Source of the DNA: an uncultured Verrucomicrobiota bacterium
Lineage (GTDB): Bacteria; Verrucomicrobiota; Verrucomicrobiae; Opitutales; Opitutaceae
Direction: 5' to 3'
Assembly (NCBI GenBank): GCA_946482165.1
Contig: CAMLQS010000027.1
Coordinates: 1-25,276, forward strand
DNA length: 25,276 nucleotides
Part shown: piece after piece, positions 15,601 through 21,897 of the stretch
Layout of the letters: each line of letters begins with the position of its first letter
Position numbering within the stretch: position 1 is the first letter of the stretch
Made by a program: the position numbers and the translations under genes
Notes under the pieces: model-generated
Told to the model about the DNA's origin: nothing
The model's database searches: none
The model's input: the letters and a program-made list of their open reading frames with translations, nothing else

Positions 15601-16888
15601 CCGCCTCGTTGTCGCAGAGAATGCCGATGGCCGCCATCGAGGCCATGTTGGCGGTTTCCCAATTGAGCCGATAGTGGGTGCTGCCGCCGTGGGTGATGTG
15701 CGTGTCGTGATGCCGCCAGAGGAAGTCGAAGTTCTCCGGGTAGAAGACGCGCATCATCATGTCCTTGTAGGCCTGCTGCTGCGCCTGCGGCCAACCGGGG
15801 TAAGTCGTGAGGATTTCGCCGCCCGCCGCGAAGAGGTAGCCGCAGATGCCGGCGGCGAGGGAGCGATTCGTGTCGCCTTGGAGCCCGAGCAGTCCCGACC
15901 AGACGTTGGCGATTTGGACGGCCTTGTCCGCGAAGGCGGTGTCGCCCGTGAGCTTCCACCGAAGGGCGAGTTCGTAGATGGCCTGGGCGTCCTGCTGCGA
16001 GCGGGTGTAGTTGTTGCCCGAGGAGCCGCGGACGATGTAGTCGACGTCGTAGGCCGGCCATCCGGTCTGGGCCCAGGGGCTGGCGGCGAGGACGTCGAAG
16101 CTGCCTTTCCACGGCTGGGCGCTGGCGGAAACTTTCGCCGCCATGCGGTCGAAGTCCGCCTGCGTGTGCAAGGCGCCGGGGTGGACGAAGGGCGCGTGGG
16201 GCGCCGTCGACGCGGTCAGGTTCGCCTGGAAGACGCGTTCTCCCGCCAAGGGCGTGATCGGACCGCCCCACCATTCGCGGGTATAGGCCGCGCCTTCGGC
16301 GTAGGGGTCGGGGGCGAACTGCGTGCTCAGGCCGAGCCACTCGAAATAGTTGGCGGAGCCGTTGCCCACGAAGAAATCGAAGCCGTAGGTCGTGTTCGGC
16401 TCGAGATGCACGGAGAAGGGCAGGTTAAACGTGATGTAGGCGCCCGCTCCGCTCGCGGTCTGGCCCGTGCCGGGGGTCCCGGTGCCGCCGAAGACGAAGT
16501 TCTGCTTGCTGAGCGTGGTGAAGTCGGCGCCGTTCACCCTGCCGATTTCCACCACGAGCGGGCCGTTTTGCAGGTTGAGGTTCCAACCGCTGCGGTTGTT
16601 TCCGGTGGCGGTGTTGTTCGTGTAGCCGCTCATCCGCACGGTGATCGCCGTGAGATCGTAGCCGTGGACGTTGGAGCCGGTGGTGAAAGTCTGGCCTTGG
16701 CGCGGTCGATCGTTGGCCACGTAGGTCGTGGCGTCGTTGGCCGCGCCGTTGTCCGCGCCGCCGTCGGCGTTCGCGCCGGAACCGCCGATGTTGGCGGCGT
16801 CGTAGGCCGCGCCCGTCCAGTTCGCGACGCTGGCGGCGCCGCCCGCCGGCTGGGACGACCCGTAGCTTATGGTCGAACTGAAATTCAT
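9647..16888 (-). CDS. Giant alginate-lyase-type polysaccharide lyase with LamG/FN3 modules
   Basis: This 2413-aa protein is the largest in the window. Parts in order: beta-rich N-terminal domain (about 1-225); an alpha/alpha-barrel core of the alginate lyase (PF05426) type (about 235-600); FN3 (605-690); LamG (692-893); two cadherin/He_PIG-like Ig folds (898-991, 995-1086); LamG (1091-1287); four FN3 (1292-1653); LamG (1657-1860); four FN3 (1867-2227); and a C-terminal beta module (2231-2413). Core landmarks are HPGALHTQADFDRM, THYRLNWETANMASM (N409, E411) and ESGRDQAHNLGGWY (R467, H471), typical positions for substrate and catalytic residues in this fold. Substrate could be alginate, glucuronan or a related uronate. 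No signal peptide follows the only usable in-frame start, the ATG at 16888; a stop lies in frame at 16958-16960. That is unexpected for such a protein. Confidence 0.85.
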   Translation of the reverse strand: MNFSSTISYGSSQPAGGAASVANWTGAAYDAANIGGSGANADGGADNGAANDATTYVANDRPRQGQTFTTGSNVHGYDLTAITVRMSGYTNNTATGNNRSGWNLNLQNGPLVVEIGRVNGADFTTLSKQNFVFGGTGTPGTGQTASGAGAYITFNLPFSVHLEPNTTYGFDFFVGNGSANYFEWLGLSTQFAPDPYAEGAAYTREWWGGPITPLAGERVFQANLTASTAPHAPFVHPGALHTQADFDRMAAKVSASAQPWKGSFDVLAASPWAQTGWPAYDVDYIVRGSSGNNYTRSQQDAQAIYELALRWKLTGDTAFADKAVQIANVWSGLLGLQGDTNRSLAAGICGYLFAAGGEILTTYPGWPQAQQQAYKDMMMRVFYPENFDFLWRHHDTHITHGGSTHYRLNWETANMASMAAIGILCDNEAVYRQAVDFFKFGPGNGRVDRAAWYVFPEGIAQTEESGRDQAHNLGGWYAMALLCQMAWNQGDDLFGYDNNRVLRAYEYNAKYNLWNDDVPWTFHRNASLGYTETLSGAVRGVGQYYQYELVYNHYARVKGIAAPWSKRAVDATRPEPRPDPALHPSQVDWLGLGSLTFARDPLAAGAAPSGLAASWSKNQVVLRWWGSADATEYQIKRATSAAGPYATLGTVADDDLNFTDATVSNSATYHYIVTALTPGGPRDSAPLRVARELVTRYTFEGDANDSVGARHGTLQGGVSAPGFTTGFGGGQAVSLNGSDQYVQLPIGSGNYQDITIATWVYWNGGGNWQRIFDFGTEIEKYMMLTPSNGANLRFSITTSRGTDGTGTLNGPVLATGQWVHVAVTLNGDAGTLYVNGSPVDTQPITAVDPLFGQPFCYLGRSMYNGDPRFNGRIDDFRIYNHALSGGDVYALWGQGGANSAPAFTSDPIVLADATEDANYSAFGLSLASHASDANGGTLTYAKIAGPAWLTVASDGALSGTPTNADVGENLFVVRVTDSSGATDDANLRIIVSNTNDAPVWALNPITKADATQGLAYAASLAADAADVDVGDALTFAKVAGPAWLSVAADGSVSGTPGNTDVGVNAFTVRVTDSVGAQADATLNVTVRPLSITSRYAFENNAEDAAGLFPGTATGTPAYAAGRIGQAIVLDGVDDYVALPAGAASHTNITLATWVYWNSSATQWQRIFDFGTGTANYLYLSPRSGSNTLRFAIANGGGEQQLNTTQLATGQWVHLAVTLGGNTATLYVNGAVAATNTAITLTPAAIAPTLNYIGKSQFADPLFNGLVDDFRIYNYVLSAADVQALASVAPVPSAPTGLAAIAGNTQVSLSWSASSGAVGYRVKRATVSGGPYTLIANDVTGTGYTNTGLSNGTTYHYVVSAVNAVGESADSTQVSATPQVPPPAAPAGLSATAGDTQVSLAWSAAPGATSYTVKRAAVSGGPYTTTVAVGVTATTYVDTGLTNGTTYHYVVSASNAGGEGANSAQASATPQPPAPAAPTGLGATAGNAQVSLAWSAASGATSYTVKRATVSGGPYTTTVATGVTATTYLNTGLTNGTTYHYVVSAVNGGGESADSAQASATPQPSAPAAPTGLVATALSSTRVNLSWSASAGATSYAVKRATVSGGPYATVASGLATTTAIDTGLAATTTYYYVVTATNAGGESAGSAEASAITTDLRARYTFDETSGTSAADSAGDALNGTLVNGPLWSVGALNNAVDLDGANDHVTLPAGVVNGLTQFTIGTWVYLDAVSNWSRVFDFGTGTAVNMFLTPRGGTNVVRYAITTGGGAGEQQINGTSALPVGAWTHVAVTWSGNVGILYVNGVEVGRNSAMTLTPSALGATTQNYIGRSQYADPYLNGRVDDFRIHARALSASELAALVAAGMPAPAAPTALDATAASTSQINLSWTASPGATSYTVKRSTTSGGPYATVATGITATTFADTGLAASTAYHYVVSAVNVGGESADSAQASATTQTPPPATPAGLSATAVSTTQINLSWSAASGATSYTVKRATTSGGPYSNVATGVSGTAFSDTGLSADTAYYYVVSAVNIGGESADSAQASATTPMTPPAAPTGLSATAGNAQVSLSWNAVSGAASYTIKRATTSGGPYSNVATGVTATTYLNTGLTNGTTYHYVVSAVNSGGESANSAQASATPQVSAPAAPTGLSATAGNTQISLSWSAASGATSYTVKRATISGGPYSNVASGVTATTYVDTGLTNGTAYHYVVSAVNAGGESADSAQVSATPVASLPSPWVTADIGAVGAAGGAAYTAPTFTVIGSGADIWSSADEFRYVHQPATGDCSITVRVASMTNTNSQAKAGIMIRESTAANARYAGVFITPTSGVRFQRRTSTGGTTSNNSVTGVAAPRWIRLTRTGNTFSAFYSSNGTTWTQISNGKSITMATGATVGIGVSSRADGTLCTGVFDNVTAAP
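9650..10198 (-). repeat. Shared C-terminal module, copy in the lyase-type protein
   Basis: Residues 2231-2413 are the partner of the module at 5182-5730. Equal length, no gaps, about 70% identical residues, and near-identical DNA at the 3' end point to a duplication or gene conversion between neighbouring genes. Confidence 0.85.
10208..11290 (-). repeat. Array of four FN3-encoding repeats (distal block)
   Basis: Four consecutive units of about 87-90 codons encode residues 1867-2227 of the lyase-type protein. Each unit repeats APTGLSATA, then SYTVKRATTSGGPY, then YHYVVSAVN-GGESADSAQ-SAT. The DNA of adjacent units is very similar, for example the recurring segment around GTAGTGGTAGG on the + strand. 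Such arrays are prone to unit gain and loss by recombination. Confidence 0.85.
11930..13015 (-). repeat. Array of four FN3-encoding repeats (proximal block)
   Basis: Four units encode residues 1292-1653, with the same unit pattern as the distal block, from which they are separated by one LamG domain. Units two and three share the unusual insertion TTTVA before GVTATTY and are close at DNA level, suggesting a recent tandem duplication. Confidence 0.83.
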
Positions 16889-17274
16889 CGGGTGCGCGCG
16901 GAGGCGCGCGGTGCGCGCGGGCGCCCAACGCCCCGGGCGTTGGGGGGGGGTTTCCTTTTACTGCCCGGCGGGGGGGGGGGTTTGGCACCGCGCGTGCATT
17001 CGCGCCATGGGCGGAGCGACAGGCCCGCGCCGTCACGCGTCCACGAAGGAGCCGCATGAAAGCAGGCGGAACAATGAAGCGCCCAGGGAGAGCGAGCGAT
17101 ACGGGCGGAGGGGTGGCGGGGTCGGGAAGTTGCTAAGAGGCGAACCTCCTAAACTCGCGTCGCCCCGGACGCTCAACGGCGTCCAAGCGTTAATTGTAAC
17201 AACTTTCCCGATACTGCGGCCGCGGCGACCCCGCAAAGCGGATCGTCATCGCCCCTCGCGGCAAGCGGCCTGCC
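16889..17274 (-). promoter_or_regulatory. Long leader/promoter region of the lyase-type gene
   Basis: This 386-bp gap has no supportable gene. Next to the start codon it is alternating CG-rich DNA, then a hairpin (9-bp stem, 16924-16932 with 16936-16944) and two G-runs on the + strand (nine at 16942-16950, eleven at 16970-16980), which are C-runs in the mRNA. The best promoter candidate is a minus-strand extended -10, TGT-TACAAT, at 17193-17201 in the only AT-rich patch; no matching -35 is seen. It would give a leader of nearly 300 nt. No Shine-Dalgarno site precedes the ATG at 16888. Confidence 0.4.
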
Positions 17275-18192
17275 TCAGAAAAGCCCCGACAAGCCGGCCA
17301 GGTAGTTGTCGAACCAACGGTCCGCGCCGAGGAAGTAGATCGCCGCGCCCGCCGCGAGCATGGGGCCGAAGGGCACATGGACGCCGAGCCCGAGCTTCTC
17401 CGTTTCCTCGCCCTCCGCGTTTTCCGTGCGCGGCGCGATGGGCGCCTTTTTGCCGGAGGCTTTTTGCCAGAGCGCCGCGAGCGCGACCCACACGGTGCCG
17501 ACGATCGCGCCGCCGAAAATGCTGAAGAGGGCGCCCTGCCAGCCGCAGAACGCTCCGACCGCGCCGAGCAGCGTCACGTCGCCAAACCCCATCGCCTCCT
17601 TGCCGAGGATCTTCTCCGCGAGCAGCGCGATCCAAAGCAACACCGCCGAGCCGATCAGCAGGCCGAGGATCGAGAGCCCTCCCGAACGCAGATGCGCCAC
17701 GAGCGGAAAATCCGCCGCCTCCACGCCATGGAGCGCAGGGAAGGCAAAGGCCGCCACGACGCCGAAAACCGCCAGCCAGATCGTGAACGGATCCGGAATG
17801 ATCATGTGGTCGAGATCGATGAAGGTGGCGCAGACGAGGCAGGACAAAAACACCATGCCGAGCAGCGCCTTGGCGGGGGCGAACTGGAGCGCGCAGGCGA
17901 GGAACAACCCGGCGGTCAGCAGCTCCACGAAGGCGTAGCGGAACGAGTAGGGCCGTCCGCAGCAGCGCGCCTTGCCGCGCAGGATGAACCAAGAAAGCAC
18001 CGGAATGTTGTCGAACCACGCGATGGGTTTTCCGCAGGCGCAGTGCGATCCGGGGGTGACGATGGATTTCTCCAGCGGCAGCCGGTAGATGACGACGTTG
18101 AGAAAGCTGCCGACGATCGCGCCGAAGACGGCCGCGCAGAACGGAAAAAACCAAGGAAATTCGGCGGCGAAGGCGGCGAGGTCGTAATTCAT
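17275..18192 (-). CDS. Prepilin peptidase (type IV pilus / type II secretion leader peptidase)
   Basis: This 305-aa inner-membrane aspartic protease cuts, and usually N-methylates, type IV prepilins and pseudopilins. The N-terminal domain shows GSFLNVVIYRLP (28-39), PIAWFDNIPVLSW and a cysteine-containing cytoplasmic loop. The catalytic aspartates are D126 in FIDLDHMIIPD and D205 in GFGDVTLLG. About eight hydrophobic segments follow the family plan. The zinc-loop cysteines are C51, C53, C77 and C78, a compressed CxC...CC arrangement instead of the usual two CxxC pairs. The chosen ATG at 18192 starts MNYDLAAF; the frame is open further upstream to 18450, but that extension overlaps the 494-aa gene and lacks family similarity. 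It follows that gene by 112 bp. Whether it is PilD- or GspO-type cannot be decided here because no pilin operon is in view. Confidence 0.93.
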   Translation of the reverse strand: MNYDLAAFAAEFPWFFPFCAAVFGAIVGSFLNVVIYRLPLEKSIVTPGSHCACGKPIAWFDNIPVLSWFILRGKARCCGRPYSFRYAFVELLTAGLFLACALQFAPAKALLGMVFLSCLVCATFIDLDHMIIPDPFTIWLAVFGVVAAFAFPALHGVEAADFPLVAHLRSGGLSILGLLIGSAVLLWIALLAEKILGKEAMGFGDVTLLGAVGAFCGWQGALFSIFGGAIVGTVWVALAALWQKASGKKAPIAPRTENAEGEETEKLGLGVHVPFGPMLAAGAAIYFLGADRWFDNYLAGLSGLF

Positions 18193-18201
18193 GCGGAAGC
18201 G

Positions 18202-18242
18202 GGGCGGGCGTTTGGAGCGCGGTGATGAGCGCAAACCCGCCC
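18202..18242. other. Hairpin between the 494-aa gene and the prepilin peptidase gene
   Basis: GGGCGGG plus TTTG (18202-18214, with a 2-nt bulge) pairs with CAAACCCGCCC (18232-18242), an 11-bp stem. It has no T-run in the minus direction. It lies in the leader of the prepilin peptidase gene and could be a weak terminator of the sigma operon or an attenuating structure. Confidence 0.35.
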
Positions 18243-18304
18243 ACCGGCCGCAACACCGGAGACCGTGCAGGCGACCGGCGCGACCACACGCCGACCGTCG
18301 CCGC

Positions 18305-19789
18305 TCACCAGGCCCAGTCGCCGGCGTCCCACACCGGTTGAGGCGAGCGGCACGGCTCCCCTCCGTCGTCACGCCCATCGGCGCCGACCGAGTAGAGCTT
18401 GTATTTGAACCACCCCGCCCTGGCCCGCGCATAGCGGAAGGGCTCGCCATTTACCGGATCGCGCAAGTCGTTCACGCCCCACTCGGCGGGCAGCTCCTTC
18501 AAGGCCTCGGGATACTCGCCGTGGGTCCACCGCCACCGCTCCAGAGCCAGAGCGATCCGCGCCTGGCTTACCCGCGCCAAGGTCCTGATCTGCCAAATCA
18601 CGAGGGGCGGCACCCCACGGATATTTCGCGAGATCATCATGCTGTAAGGCTCAAGGGAGGAACTCGGCAGGGTCTCCAACTCCCTCAAGCGCGTAAGATC
18701 CACGCTTCGTTGGTCCAAATCAAAACACGCCAGCACCCGCTCCTCGTAGAAACGGGGATACGCGGCCGCGTTTTGCACGACCCAGCCTGAGGGCATCCAA
18801 AGCGCCTCCGCCCGTGAAACCGTCACCGTTTTCAACAACTCGCTCGGCGAACTCGACACCGACATCAAAAAAAACGACGCCAAAGCGGCCTGATTGCGAA
18901 GCCCGCGCACCACGCCCCCGAGATCGTCGAGGCCGGCCAGGTGGCGCTCAAATGCCTCCAACTGGGCGGTGTCCCACGCGAGATTCCTCAAGCCCAAGCG
19001 AATCAGGTCTATGGCCGGATCCACCGCCAATTCCCCCGACGAAAAGCCGAAGTGTTCCTGCTCCATCAACGCCGCCACGCGCAGCAGCGTCAGAATGTCC
19101 TCCGCCGCGCCGGCGCTGTCAAAATTCTCCAAGCGCCAACCGGCCCGCAGGATGAACAACGGCAGCGGCTTCGAAAGCCCTACATGCCCTTGCATGGCCA
19201 TGCGCCAATCCGCCAAGAGCGATTCCCCTCGCGTGTTCCAGACCAGAAAGGGGCGTCGGCTCGTCTCGGTAATGCGCTCCATATCCTGCGCCCGCAGCTC
19301 AAAGTAATCCCGGAGATCCGCGACGCCGAGATAAGCACGCCATCGGTCCATGACATCGCGGGACGAATAAATTGGCGGCGAAGGCAGCCCCGGAGAACCG
19401 GGGTAGCTGGCCTTCGCCGGGTCCGCCGGGTCCAAGCTCCAGCGCCGCTCCCACTCCGGATCTCGACCATCCGCCCGCGCGGCCAGCTCCATCATGATCG
19501 GCAACCGCGCCGCATTATCCGCATCCGGCACAGCGTTAGGCGCGAGATCAGCCAAGCTCATCGGTGCGCCTCGCTCGCGCGCCTCTTGCATCGCCGCGTC
19601 CCAGGCGCGTCGCCCGCGCCAGTTTTCGACCGCGTAAAAGAGCCCCGCCGCCGTGCTCAAGGCCGCCGCCGACACAAAGGCCCGGCGCGCGTTTCGCCAC
19701 GTAAGCCAGATACGCGGGTGCACAACTAAACCGGCTCGGCGGCCAACGCGGTAAAAAGCGGGAAACAAATTCTCGAAGGAAAAATTCAT
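18305..19789 (-). CDS. Single-span membrane protein with a GspG-like C-terminal tail
   Basis: This 494-aa protein has a short cytoplasmic N-terminus, one membrane segment (about 37-53), a long helical extracytoplasmic region, and a distinctive tail. From about residue 411 the tail reads IALALERWRWTHGEYPEAL, then DPVNGEPFRY, then YKLYSVGADGRDDGG and a final GDWAW. That order matches the soluble part of major pseudopilins (GspG), in which a helix leading to YP is followed by DPxGxPYxY and YSxGADGxxGG, an acidic calcium-binding loop. It lacks the pilin leader and N-terminal methylation motif. The start is supported by a GAGG element 8 nt upstream that overlaps the stop region of the preceding gene, 9 bp away. 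Function is unknown to me; position suggests it belongs to the sigma-factor system. Confidence 0.78.
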   Translation of the reverse strand: MNFSFENLFPAFYRVGRRAGLVVHPRIWLTWRNARRAFVSAAALSTAAGLFYAVENWRGRRAWDAAMQEARERGAPMSLADLAPNAVPDADNAARLPIMMELAARADGRDPEWERRWSLDPADPAKASYPGSPGLPSPPIYSSRDVMDRWRAYLGVADLRDYFELRAQDMERITETSRRPFLVWNTRGESLLADWRMAMQGHVGLSKPLPLFILRAGWRLENFDSAGAAEDILTLLRVAALMEQEHFGFSSGELAVDPAIDLIRLGLRNLAWDTAQLEAFERHLAGLDDLGGVVRGLRNQAALASFFLMSVSSSPSELLKTVTVSRAEALWMPSGWVVQNAAAYPRFYEERVLACFDLDQRSVDLTRLRELETLPSSSLEPYSMMISRNIRGVPPLVIWQIRTLARVSQARIALALERWRWTHGEYPEALKELPAEWGVNDLRDPVNGEPFRYARARAGWFKYKLYSVGADGRDDGGEPCRSPQPVWDAGDWAW

Positions 19790-19798
19790 AAGAGGTCC

Positions 19799-20272
19799 TC
19801 AGGCCCAGGTGACGACGCACGCCCCTCCCGTCCGGCCGGGCGACCAGCCAAGCGGTCTGGCTCCCGGTCCGAATTCCTTCTCCGGCGGCGTTGCCGACGG
19901 CGCAGGCGAAGGGGCCTTCGCCGCCGCCCATAGGTTCCGTTGCTCCCGCCAAAGCGCCTGCAAAACGACCATCTCGCTCTGCGTCAGCGTGTCCGACTCC
20001 GCCGCCCGCTCCGAATGGTTCAACACCAGCACCGCCACCCAAGCCGCCGCGACGGTCGCCCACACGCCACGGCAGGGCAGGACGAGTTCGCGCCATACGG
20101 TTCGCATCAATTCCAAGGCCGACGGCGAAGACCGCATCGCCCCATCGCGCAGCGAGCCGTCGGCCACACCGCCCTTCAGGCCGGCCGCAATCCGCTCGCG
20201 CATCGCCGCCAGCTCGCGTTCCGGCGCCGTCTCGCGGCTCCGCTCCAACAGATGTTCACGCAGCGTTTTCAT
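19799..20272 (-). CDS. Putative anti-sigma factor (single-span membrane protein)
   Basis: The ATG at 20272 gives 157 residues starting MKTLREHLLERS. The N-terminal 60 residues are charged and helical and would be cytoplasmic. One membrane segment follows (about 70-86, ATVAAAWVAVLVLNH), then a short outer part with LTQSEMVVLQALWRE and a Pro-rich end. Topology, size and a 4-bp ATGA overlap with the sigma gene fit an anti-sigma factor that holds the sigma factor at the membrane. No zinc-binding HxxxCxxC motif is present, so it is not a classical ZAS type. The role is inferred from position. The open frame extends upstream to 20599 but overlaps the sigma gene and is discarded. Confidence 0.7.
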   Translation of the reverse strand: MKTLREHLLERSRETAPERELAAMRERIAAGLKGGVADGSLRDGAMRSSPSALELMRTVWRELVLPCRGVWATVAAAWVAVLVLNHSERAAESDTLTQSEMVVLQALWREQRNLWAAAKAPSPAPSATPPEKEFGPGARPLGWSPGRTGGACVVTWA

Positions 20273-20850
20273 GTTCGTGTCCTCGAAAACTTCCCCCGTT
20301 CGCCACCCAGCCGTTCGCGCAGCGCGCGCTTCGCGTGGTGCAGACGGGATTTCACCGTGCCGACCGGCACGGCAGTCACCTCCGCGATCTCCTCCAACGA
20401 AAAATCCTCCAGCACGTGCAAGGTCAGCGCCGCGCGCATCGGCTCGGGCAAGGCCGCGAGCAAAGCGAAAACCTCCGCCGCCTCCTCGTCGCGAAGCAGT
20501 TGTTCGCCAGGCCCGAAGCCAGACTCGTCGATCTCTTCCGCAAGTTGCCCGTCCGCCAGCTCGTCCTCCCGCCAGGCGCGACGCGCCCGGCGGTGGCAAA
20601 GCTGATGCGCGATGCCGAAGAGCCAGCTCCCGAAGCGCGCGTCCTCGCGCAGTCCGGACAGGTTTCTCACCGCGCGCAGAAACGTCTCCTGCACCACGTC
20701 AAGGCTGTCCGCCTCGCGACGAATCAACTCGTGCACGAAAACGAAGAGCGGGCGTTGATAGCGTCGCATCAGCCGGTCCCACGCCGCGGAATCCCCCGCA
20801 CGCGCCGCCGCCACCGCCGAAAGCAGGTCAGGCTCCGGAAAACGCGGCAT
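20269..20850 (-). CDS. ECF-type RNA polymerase sigma factor
   Basis: This is a 193-aa protein with the two expected regions. Sigma-2 (about 22-92) contains RPLFVFVHELIRREADSLD, VVQETFLRA and the promoter-melting stretch RFGSWLFGIAHQLCHRRARR. Sigma-4 (about 126-180) contains LPEPMRAALTLHVLEDFSLEEIAEV and the helix-turn-helix VPVGTVKSRLHHAKRAL. It has no extra N- or C-terminal domain. It is the first gene of a run with the putative anti-sigma gene (4-bp overlap), the 494-aa gene and possibly the prepilin peptidase. Such sigma factors respond to envelope signals and often activate their own operon. I see no convincing ECF promoter in the 240 bp upstream; an AT-rich TAATATTTG lies near 20915-20925 on the minus strand. 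Confidence 0.95.
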   Translation of the reverse strand: MPRFPEPDLLSAVAAARAGDSAAWDRLMRRYQRPLFVFVHELIRREADSLDVVQETFLRAVRNLSGLREDARFGSWLFGIAHQLCHRRARRAWREDELADGQLAEEIDESGFGPGEQLLRDEEAAEVFALLAALPEPMRAALTLHVLEDFSLEEIAEVTAVPVGTVKSRLHHAKRALRERLGGERGKFSRTRT

Positions 20851-21090
20851 GGCGGGGAAAACGGGAAGAGGTGCTCACAAAGGGAGGAATCCCGCCACCG
20901 CCAAAAGGTTCAAATATTATGAGGTGCGAGGCATCGACTCCGCTTCGCACGAGCCGGCGCGACGGCTCGCCCCTCCGCCCTCCTTGCCCACGTTCACGCA
21001 AACGCTACGCGGCGCCGAGCCGAGGCACGACATCAACAGCGGCGACGTGCCGCCGCACTCCAAAACATACCGCGCCCCGCCACTACGGGC
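20851..21090. other. Intergenic region upstream of the sigma factor gene
   Basis: No gene is supported here. It holds the AT-rich patch mentioned as a possible minus-strand promoter (about 20910-20925) and a 7-bp hairpin (20950-20956 with 20963-20969, loop GCGCGA) lying downstream of the DUF4870-type gene. The hairpin lacks a T-run, so calling it a terminator would be weak. Confidence 0.35.
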
Positions 21091-21456
21091 TCAGTTGATC
21101 AGCCGGATGCAGAGCGGATAGCGATACGCCGCGCCGTCGGAGACCTTGATCGCGGCGATGATCGCCACCACGAAGGAGAAGATGCCGAGGCCGATAAGGA
21201 TCGGGATGCCGATCAGGATCATCGTCAGCGGCACGCAGACCAGCGCGTAGAAGAACAGCGAAAGGTGGAAATTCAGCGCCTCGCGCGCGTGGTGGCGCAC
21301 GAAGACCGACTCCTCTTTCATCACGAGATAGACGATCAGCGGCAGCAAAAGCGGCACGCTGAGAAAGCCGGAGAGATGGCAAAGAATGGCCCAGAGCTTG
21401 TCGTTGCCGTCGGGACGCGGGAGCAAAACAAGCGATTCGGGAGCGGAGGTGTTCAT
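21091..21456 (-). CDS. DUF4870-type small membrane protein
   Basis: This 121-aa protein has hydrophobic segments at about 22-46 and 62-104. The pattern KLWAILCHLSGF, then PLIVYLVMKEESVFVRHHAREALNFHLS, then YRYPLCIRLI fits the DUF4870 (Tic20-like) family: an early CHLSG/AHLS motif, the charged VRxHAxEALNF turn and a final YRYP. The family is widespread in the bacterial inner membrane with no assigned function. It follows the 130-aa gene by 48 bp on the same strand and may be the last gene of that operon. Confidence 0.85.
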   Translation of the reverse strand: MNTSAPESLVLLPRPDGNDKLWAILCHLSGFLSVPLLLPLIVYLVMKEESVFVRHHAREALNFHLSLFFYALVCVPLTMILIGIPILIGLGIFSFVVAIIAAIKVSDGAAYRYPLCIRLIN

Positions 21457-21504
21457 GGGAAAAGTGGGTGCAGAGGGTGTGTTCGGTCGGGGAAAAGTCG
21501 TGCG

Positions 21505-21897
21505 TTATCCGCCCCAGGCGGTGTCGCGTTCGTCGGTGAAGCGGTGGCCGCCGCGGACCGGCTCGCCTTGATGGCTCACGGAGGAAACGCGTTTCACGCC
21601 GGCCACCTCGAGCGTCACGCGAAACTCCGGCTCCCCGCCTTCGCGCGCGACCTCGTAAGCCAGGCTCTCGCGGATCCGCGTCTCGATCCGGGCCGGCGCC
21701 ACGGCGCGCAGCCGATGCTCCACGCCGTCGGCGGTATAGCTGGCGACGAAACCTTCGCCCTCGGCGCCGACGACGATCAGCGTCACCGGACGCGGCTCCG
21801 GCGGCTGGCGGCGCACCCACAGCCAAACCCCCGCCGTCAGCGCCAGAAGCAGCGGCGCGGCGACGATCCATAAAGGTAAACGGCGAGACTTGTTCAT
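21505..21897 (-). CDS. Hypothetical membrane-anchored protein, 130 aa
   Basis: I do not recognise this protein. It has an N-terminal anchor (basic MNKSRR, hydrophobic about 7-28), so most of it is outside the cytoplasm. The remainder is beta-rich with a VTLIVVGAEGEGFVASYTADG stretch and ends DERDTAWGG. The start overlaps the stop of the large upstream gene by 4 bp (ATGA), implying translational coupling and a linked role. Confidence 0.72.
   Translation of the reverse strand: MNKSRRLPLWIVAAPLLLALTAGVWLWVRRQPPEPRPVTLIVVGAEGEGFVASYTADGVEHRLRAVAPARIETRIRESLAYEVAREGGEPEFRVTLEVAGVKRVSSVSHQGEPVRGGHRFTDERDTAWGG

Noticed and set aside
16942..16980. G-quadruplex regulatory element from the two G-runs
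   Set aside because: The runs could in principle form one, but with only two long runs separated by 19 bases, and possible sequencing error in homopolymers, the sequence alone does not support it.
16889..17057. A frame-shifted N-terminal extension of the lyase-type protein carrying a signal peptide
   Set aside because: All three upstream frames were read. None has a hydrophobic segment; the longest (from 17057) is Arg/Pro/Ala-rich.
14102..17059. A 985-codon open frame on the + strand opposite the lyase-type gene (and a 570-codon one at 12203-13915)
   Set aside because: Same explanation: shadows of the repetitive, GC-rich coding strand, with repeated GGRG-rich translations that mirror the FN3 repeats.
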